Source: an uncultured Pseudomonas sp.
GTDB taxonomy: Bacteria > Pseudomonadota > Gammaproteobacteria > Pseudomonadales > Pseudomonadaceae
Reading direction: 5' to 3'
Assembly (NCBI GenBank): GCA_946886875.1
Contig: CAMPJN010000079.1
Span: 1-12,393, forward strand
DNA: 12,393 bases
Part shown: positions 8,301-12,393 of the stretch, in pieces
How the letters are laid out: each line of letters opens with the position of its first letter
Position numbering within the stretch: position 1 is the stretch's first letter
Position numbers and translations under genes: made by a program
Notes under the pieces: model-generated
The model's input: the letters and a program-made list of their open reading frames with translations, nothing else
Told to the model about the DNA's origin: nothing
Database searches by the model: none

Positions 8301-10603
8301 GCGATACCAAGCACCAGGAAGAAGAGATTCGCCAGGCGCGGATTTTCCTCCAGGCAGTGCTGGATGCGGCCACCGGGGTGTCGATCATAGTCACCGACGC
8401 CGAAGGCCTGATCAGCCTGTTCAACTCAGGCGCGGAGCGGCTGCTCGGCTACTCGGCCAACGAACTGCTCGGCCGCTGCAGCCCCGCGGTATTCCACCTG
8501 CCGGCGGAATTGCAGGCTCGCGGTGCCGTACTCGAGGCGCTGAGCGGCGAGGCCTGCGTCGGCTTCGACGTGCTGGTGCACAACCCACGCAACGGCGAAC
8601 AGGAAACCCGCCAATGGACCTATGTGCGCAAGGATGGCGAGCAGCGCACGGTCAACCTGACGGTCAACGCGATCCGCGACCATGCCGGCGCAATCAACGG
8701 TTACCTGGGCATCGCCAGCGATATCAGCGAGCTGCACCAAGCCACCCGCGCCCTGCAACGCAGCGAGAGTCGCTTCCGCGGCATGGTCGCCAATCTGCCT
8801 GGGGTGGTCTATCGCTGCCGCAACGACCTCGACTGGAGCATGGTCTATATCAGCGCCGAGATCGCCTCGCTGACCGGCTACCCGGCCAGCGATTTCATCA
8901 ATAACCAGGTCCGCAGCTACGCCAGCATCATCCATCCTAACGACCTGGCCATCACCTACAAAACCCAGGAGCAGCTGGCCAAGCATGAAAGCTTCGAGCT
9001 GACCTACCGCCTTATCCACGCCGCCGGTCACAGCGTATGGGTGCGCGAAAAAGGCCGCGGCGAATATGACAGCCAAGGTCAACTGTTGTGGCTGGACGGC
9101 TTTATCTGGGATATCAGCGAGCGCAAGCAGTTCGAGGACGAGCTCAGGCTCAGTCAGGAATTGTTCAGCAACGCCTTCAACACCGCGCCCCAGGGCATGG
9201 CGCTGATCAGCCCCGAAGGCCGTTGGCAGGAAGTCAACGACGAACTCTGCCGCATGCTCGGCTACAGCCGCTATGAGCTGCTGCAAATCAACTTCCAGAA
9301 GATCACCCACGCCGACGATCTGGAAGCCGATCTGGACAACCTCGCCGCCCTGTTGGCCGGACGCATCAGCGGCTATCAGATCGAAAAGCGCTTCCTCGAC
9401 AAACTCGGTCGGGTGATCTGGGTGCTGCTCAGCGTATCGCTGCTGCGCGACAACGCCGGCAATCCCTTGCATTTCATCGCCCAGGTTCAGGACTTCAGCG
9501 AACGCATCGCCGCGGAAACCGCGATTCGCGAGCGCGAACACTATTTGCGCACTGTGCTCGACAATATCCTCGATGCCATCATCACCATCGACAAACAAGG
9601 CCGCATCGAAACCTTCAACCGTGCCGCCGAGCTGCTGTTCGGCTACAGCCACGCCGAAGTGGCCGGGCGCAATGTCAGCCTGCTGATGCCCGAGCCCAAT
9701 CGTTCAGCCCATGACGGCTACCTGGCGCGGTATCTGGGCGGCGCGTCCTCGACCATCATCGGCAATGTGCGCGAGCTCGAAGGGCTGCGCAGTAACGGTA
9801 CTACCTTCGCCATGGAACTGGCGGTATCGCAGATCAGCCACCAGGGCGAACAGCGCTTTATCGCGGTGATCCGTGATATTGACGAGCGTAAGCGTATCGA
9901 ACGGATGAAGAACGAATTCGTCTCCACCGTCAGCCACGAACTGCGCACCCCGCTGACCGCCATCGCCGGCTCCCTCGGCTTGATCAACGGCGGCGCCCTG
10001 GGCGAGGCCCCCGCCGCCATGCGCAAGATGCTGCAGATCGCCCAGGACAACAGCCAGCGCCTCAATCTGTTGATCAACGACCTGCTCGATATGGAAAAAC
10101 TGGTGGCCGGCAAGATGGTCTTCGAGCTACGCCCCGAGGCGCTGCTGCCCCTGGTCGAACAGGCCATCGAGCAGAACCAGCCTTACGCCAGCGAACACCA
10201 GGTGCGCCTGCTGCTGCAGCCGCAAGCCGCTGCCGTGTCGGTGCTGGTCGACCGCCAGCGCCTGGCCCAGGTGCTGGCCAACCTGCTGTCGAATGCGGCG
10301 AAGTTCTCGCCGCCCGGCGGGGACGTGGAGATTTCCGTGCGAGTGCACGAGGAGCGCGTCCGCGTCAGCGTGCGCGACCATGGCGACGGCGTGCCGGAAG
10401 CTTTCCAATCGCGAATTTTCAGCAAGTTCTCCCAGGCCGACGCCACCGATACCCGGCAGAAAGGCGGCACCGGCCTGGGCCTGGCGATCAGCAAGGAAAT
10501 CATCGAGCGCATGGACGGCAGCATCGGCTTCGACTCGATTGACGGTCAGGGCGCGACATTCTGGTTCGAGCTGACTACCCTAGATCCAGGAGCAACTTCT
10601 TGA
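5384..10603 (+). CDS. Giant multi-sensor histidine kinase (dCache-GAF2-PAS6-HisKA-HATPase)
   Basis: A 1739-residue inner-membrane sensor kinase. Membrane helices at about 10-33 and 330-352 bracket a periplasmic double-Cache-like ligand domain with motif RVHQPEWYGD near 140. No HAMP follows; a helical linker leads to GAF1 (about 395-545, with LPPGHPPLQAFAGLPI) and GAF2 (about 568-720, with GDTYCS). Six PAS units lie at roughly 728-850, 859-978, 988-1120, 1128-1247, 1256-1376 and 1387-1505; four carry an HPxDL-type motif. The transmitter is complete: SHELRTP with H1518, N-box NLLSNAAKF (N1637), G1 box RDHGDGV, F box IFSKFSQ, and G2 box GGTGLGL (1694-1700). There is no receiver or Hpt at the C-terminus. 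The last PAS has FixL-type heme-pocket residues (H1443, I1458, R1463). The start overlaps the previous stop as TGATG, and no Shine-Dalgarno is visible, so translation is probably coupled. Ligands are unknown. Confidence 0.93.
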   Translation: MINGQNNAAIRWLVGLGSLALALFFAALGGFALNERETLWQLQIAKQHELQQLALQSAQFGLQDQAQLLAQTIAADAWVVELVRQAHALQTSGSEDQQALAAIRNQLFTRLAVRWRALQNSHPFDLYVYLAPSAEVLLRVHQPEWYGDRPSAQHSMLLDALQTQQSKAGLVATSLAMHAIAPLQVEGADADSSLGIGAIDVQVDIHQNLQQLDRELDAGIALRLKRGIQHPKIGGEQLRGLRNDIPSWYLESYSRPQIQNWHARHLLPDPEEGSTLKLLEDQGRTFLLNQIVLPSYQASGASVPGPAAVALTWRDISDLYFRHQRDQRWLVGKWLLAWLGAESLLVLLLLATRHSSQLLMRQHHIALEEKHRQSEQSRQLLALIAAAQAAYINAQNQRIAFDALLKRILELTASQFGFIGEVLHDEQGAPYLRTYAISDIAWDATSNRFFAEQNQAGMEFHNLDSLFGQVLRSGEALLTNDPANDPHSAGLPPGHPPLQAFAGLPIHAHGELVGMLGLANCADGYAPALIEQLQPLLSTLGQLIVALRRDTLSQQAQSRQQRLEAALRALNEIAALPKLSSQEQLRQALQLGAKFYQLPTAIISQIEGNDYRVLVQVSPHGLSDGQRFALGDTYCSLTLRSDEVLAIDHMAMGEHARHPCYALFALETYIGITVWVGGQRFGTLSFSAAEARSQAFDEADYEFLRLFARWVGATLERQQQEQARQVLLERLDEAQQIAHLGHWETNSETGEQFWSATLCEIFGYDPQQFTPSVERFKQTVHPDDLALVEASEKRVREGGVYDVTHRILRSDGAVRWVHARARLQANEQGQMTRLVGTLQDITEQAEAEAELKSQRQRLSSIIEGTHVGTWEWNVATGVIRFNQRWAEITGYSLEELQPIDMRTWMAMIHPQDLRTAKTLIKRHFRGQLAYYDCQLRIRHKLGHWVWIHDRGHLESRSADGRPLLMYGTHTDISDTKHQEEEIRQARIFLQAVLDAATGVSIIVTDAEGLISLFNSGAERLLGYSANELLGRCSPAVFHLPAELQARGAVLEALSGEACVGFDVLVHNPRNGEQETRQWTYVRKDGEQRTVNLTVNAIRDHAGAINGYLGIASDISELHQATRALQRSESRFRGMVANLPGVVYRCRNDLDWSMVYISAEIASLTGYPASDFINNQVRSYASIIHPNDLAITYKTQEQLAKHESFELTYRLIHAAGHSVWVREKGRGEYDSQGQLLWLDGFIWDISERKQFEDELRLSQELFSNAFNTAPQGMALISPEGRWQEVNDELCRMLGYSRYELLQINFQKITHADDLEADLDNLAALLAGRISGYQIEKRFLDKLGRVIWVLLSVSLLRDNAGNPLHFIAQVQDFSERIAAETAIREREHYLRTVLDNILDAIITIDKQGRIETFNRAAELLFGYSHAEVAGRNVSLLMPEPNRSAHDGYLARYLGGASSTIIGNVRELEGLRSNGTTFAMELAVSQISHQGEQRFIAVIRDIDERKRIERMKNEFVSTVSHELRTPLTAIAGSLGLINGGALGEAPAAMRKMLQIAQDNSQRLNLLINDLLDMEKLVAGKMVFELRPEALLPLVEQAIEQNQPYASEHQVRLLLQPQAAAVSVLVDRQRLAQVLANLLSNAAKFSPPGGDVEISVRVHEERVRVSVRDHGDGVPEAFQSRIFSKFSQADATDTRQKGGTGLGLAISKEIIERMDGSIGFDSIDGQGATFWFELTTLDPGATS

Positions 10604-10619
10604 GCCCCTCATCTTTCCC

Positions 10620-10625
10620 CAGGGA
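10620..10625 (+). promoter_or_regulatory. Ribosome-binding site of the receiver gene
   Basis: CAGGGA just before the ATG at 10632 places a purine-rich AGGGA about six bases upstream. It decides the start and shows independent initiation after the 28-base gap behind the kinase gene, which holds no terminator. Confidence 0.6.
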
Positions 10626-10631
10626 CACCTT

Positions 10632-11018
10632 ATGCCCGAACTGACCCGCATCCTGCATGTGGAGGACGACCTTTCGATTCAAGCAGTGGCCAAGGTGGCC
10701 CTGGAAGTGGTGGGTGGTTTTCGCGTTCTCAGCTGCGCTTCGGGTCAGGAAGCGCTCGATCAGATTCAGGGTTTCGCCCCGGATTTCATTCTGCTGGACG
10801 TGATGATGCCGGATATGGACGGCCCGCAGACCCTGGAGAAGATCAAACAACTGGTGGATATCGGGCAAATCCCGGTGGCCTTTATGACCGCCAAGGTGCA
10901 ACCGGCGGAAGTCGCCCATTATCGGGCGCTGGGCGCCCAAGACGTGATCATCAAACCCTTCGACCCTATGCAGCTGGCGGCTCAAGTTCGGCAAATCTGG
11001 AGCCGCATGCATGAGTGA
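10632..11018 (+). CDS. Single-domain response regulator (CheY-like receiver)
   Basis: A 128-residue stand-alone receiver with no DNA-binding or enzymatic output domain. The residues needed for phosphorylation are all present: acidic pair E11-D12 with D13 in HVEDD, phospho-acceptor D56 in LLDVMMPDMDG, T86 in FMTAK, and K108 in IIKPF. It lies between a kinase lacking its own receiver and a protein that starts with an Hpt domain. The natural inference is a phosphate shuttle: it takes phosphate from kinase H1518 and hands it to Hpt H61 of the next protein. Direct regulation of another protein by binding, CheY-style, cannot be excluded. Its stop codon lies inside the start of the next gene (8-base overlap), supporting co-translation. 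Confidence 0.93.
   Translation: MPELTRILHVEDDLSIQAVAKVALEVVGGFRVLSCASGQEALDQIQGFAPDFILLDVMMPDMDGPQTLEKIKQLVDIGQIPVAFMTAKVQPAEVAHYRALGAQDVIIKPFDPMQLAAQVRQIWSRMHE
10999..11002 (+). promoter_or_regulatory. Ribosome-binding site of the Hpt-REC-REC-GGDEF gene
   Basis: GGAG inside the end of the receiver gene lies 8 bases before the ATG at 11011. It selects this start, in a different frame from the receiver gene, over the nearby ATG at 11007, which belongs to the receiver frame. Confidence 0.6.
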
Positions 11019-12393
11019 TGGCAGCCCCATCGGCGAAGAACTGCAAAAGCATCTGCACCAGCTCAGCGCAGACTTCGCCGTGCGCCTGCGCCAGGAGCTG
11101 CCGCAGCTGGCGCACAACGCCCAGTTGCTGTTGCACAGTGGCGAGCCGGCCGAGCAGCTGCAACATTTGTACAACCTGCGCGAACAACTGCACAAACTCG
11201 CCGGGGCGGCCGGCACCTTCGGTTTCGGCCCGCTCGGCCTGCGCGCTCGCGAACTGGAACAACAGGCCGATCAATGGCTGCAAGCGCTGCAACAGGGACA
11301 ACTGAGCCTGGCGGATTTCTGCCATGGCCTGGAGCAACTAGCGCGGCTGCCGATCGACGCCGAAGCGGCGCCAGAGCAGGCGCTGGCCACGCCGCCACTC
11401 AAAGCGGTGATACCCAGCGCCAGCGCGCGACGTATCTACATCCTCGAAGACCAGCTGGCGATTGGCGAAAACATGCGCCTGACGCTGAATAACTTCGGCT
11501 ACCACGCCGAGCATTTCAGCCGTATCGCCGACCTCGATGCGGCGCTGCAGCGCCAGCGCCCCGATGCGCTGATCGTCGACGTCAACCTGCCCGATGAAGG
11601 CCAGACCGGGCTCGACTACGCCGCCGCGCTGCAAAAGCATTTGCAGCAGCCGCTGCCGCTGCTGGTGATCACCACCCATGACGACTTCGCCACACAACTG
11701 CAGGCCGTACGCGTCGGCGCCCTGGGCTACTTCGTCAAACCGGTGGATATTCCGCAACTGGAAAACCGCCTGGAGCGCTGCTTCGCTCAACAGCAAGGCG
11801 AGCCGTACCGGGTACTGATCATCGACGATGACCACGAACTGGCCTGCCGCTACAGCCTGATCCTGCGCGGCGCCAAGATGCACGTGGAGATGCTCCACGA
11901 CCCGGCGCAGATTTTCGCCCGCATGCGCAGCTTCAACCCCGAGGTGGTGCTGCTCGATGTCAATATGCCGGACTGCACCGGCCCGGAGCTGGCGCAGATC
12001 ATCCGCTTCAACGACGAATGGCTGCGGGTGCCGATCATCTACCTGTCGGCGGAAACCGGCATCGCGCAGCAGATGAGCGCGCTGATCAAGGCCGGCGACG
12101 ACTTCGTCACCAAACCGATTTCCGACAATGCCCTGGTCACCACAGTATTTTCCCGCGCCCAGCGCGCGCGCCTGCTCAGCGATGCGCTGTCGCGGGACAG
12201 CCTCACCGGCCTGCTCAAGCATGGCGATATCAAGGAGCAAGTCAGCATCGAGCTGGAGCGTGCCCTGCGCAGCGGCAAACCGGCCAGCGTGGCGATGCTG
12301 GATATCGACTTCTTCAAGAAGGTCAACGACAACTTCGGCCACGCCGCCGGCGACAACGTGATCCGCGCCCTGGCCAACCTGCTGCGCCAGCGC
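11011..12393 (+). CDS. Hpt-REC-REC-GGDEF response regulator (putative diguanylate cyclase), cut by window edge
   Basis: A multi-domain phosphorelay protein; 461 codons are visible and the frame is open at the right edge. Domain order: an Hpt four-helix domain at about 10-120 with HKLAG and phosphorylatable H61, then a short linker. REC1 lies at about 140-255 (E146-D147, phospho-acceptor D190 in IVDVNLPD, T221, K243). REC2 lies at about 266-385 (D272-D274, D316 in LLDVNMPD, S346, K368). The beginning of a GGDEF domain follows from about 390: DSLTGLLKH, then MLDIDFFKKVNDNFGHAAGD with metal- and base-binding residues. The GGDEF motif itself lies beyond the window, so catalytic competence cannot be judged. 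Both receivers look able to accept phosphate. The expected role is conversion of relay phosphate from Hpt to receiver into cyclase activation. REC1 has an extra residue after its LPD (LPDEGQTG). A further domain after the GGDEF is possible. Confidence 0.9.
   Translation, partial: MSDGSPIGEELQKHLHQLSADFAVRLRQELPQLAHNAQLLLHSGEPAEQLQHLYNLREQLHKLAGAAGTFGFGPLGLRARELEQQADQWLQALQQGQLSLADFCHGLEQLARLPIDAEAAPEQALATPPLKAVIPSASARRIYILEDQLAIGENMRLTLNNFGYHAEHFSRIADLDAALQRQRPDALIVDVNLPDEGQTGLDYAAALQKHLQQPLPLLVITTHDDFATQLQAVRVGALGYFVKPVDIPQLENRLERCFAQQQGEPYRVLIIDDDHELACRYSLILRGAKMHVEMLHDPAQIFARMRSFNPEVVLLDVNMPDCTGPELAQIIRFNDEWLRVPIIYLSAETGIAQQMSALIKAGDDFVTKPISDNALVTTVFSRAQRARLLSDALSRDSLTGLLKHGDIKEQVSIELERALRSGKPASVAMLDIDFFKKVNDNFGHAAGDNVIRALANLLRQR

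Noticed and set aside
5384..10603. Kinase as a hybrid kinase fused to the following receiver
   Set aside because: A clear TGA at 10601-10603, a 28-base gap and a separate ribosome site precede the receiver. Its frame also differs from the kinase frame, and the kinase ends normally after the ATPase domain, so there is no sign of a recent frameshift.
11338..12342. Open frame on the minus strand (334 codons) at the right end
   Set aside because: The plus-strand frame from 11011 gives unmistakable Hpt, receiver and GGDEF motifs, and the minus frame is its shadow.
1..12393. Mobile elements, CRISPR arrays, tRNA or rRNA genes, integration scars
   Set aside because: None is recognisable. There are no transposase or integrase motifs, no spaced direct repeats, no terminal inverted repeats and no marked change in base composition along the window.

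Overview
The window looks like chromosome of a Pseudomonas (sensu lato). The base composition is uniformly GC-rich. It carries crc, a regulator essentially restricted to Pseudomonas and close relatives, next to pyrE as in that genus. It also carries a DesA-type membrane desaturase next to a 760-residue PAS-GGDEF-EAL protein, the pairing I recall from P. aeruginosa (PA0286/PA0285). Family assignments rest on motifs and remembered relatives; no database search was possible.

Layout. (1) 1-605, minus strand: pyrE, cut at its C-terminus by the window edge. (2) 606-861: divergent intergenic region. (3) 862-1641, plus: crc. (4) 1656-1714: a strong, nearly symmetric bidirectional terminator between the convergent crc and desaturase genes. 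(5) 1715-2905, minus: desA-like desaturase. (6) 2906-3101: divergent intergenic region with promoter-like elements. (7) 3102 to the right edge, plus: a tightly packed four-gene signalling cluster. It comprises a membrane PAS-PAS-GGDEF-EAL protein, a 1739-residue multi-sensor histidine kinase, a stand-alone 128-residue receiver, and an Hpt-REC-REC-GGDEF protein truncated at the window end. Gene junctions are a 1-base overlap, a 28-base gap and an 8-base overlap, so one operon is likely. No gene-free stretch exceeds 300 bases.

How the genes may work together. The kinase has a transmitter core (phospho-His H1518 and ATPase boxes) but no receiver of its own. The next gene is a free receiver (D56). 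The one after carries an Hpt domain (H61) followed by two receivers (D190, D316) and a diguanylate cyclase domain. Read in order, this is a complete four-step His-Asp-His-Asp relay split over three proteins, ending in c-di-GMP synthesis. The first gene of the cluster encodes an intact EAL phosphodiesterase, so synthesis and breakdown would be co-transcribed. The kinase's last PAS domain carries the heme-pocket residues of FixL, including the proximal-His position, directly before the transmitter. This makes an oxygen or redox-gas input to c-di-GMP output the most interesting hypothesis in the window.
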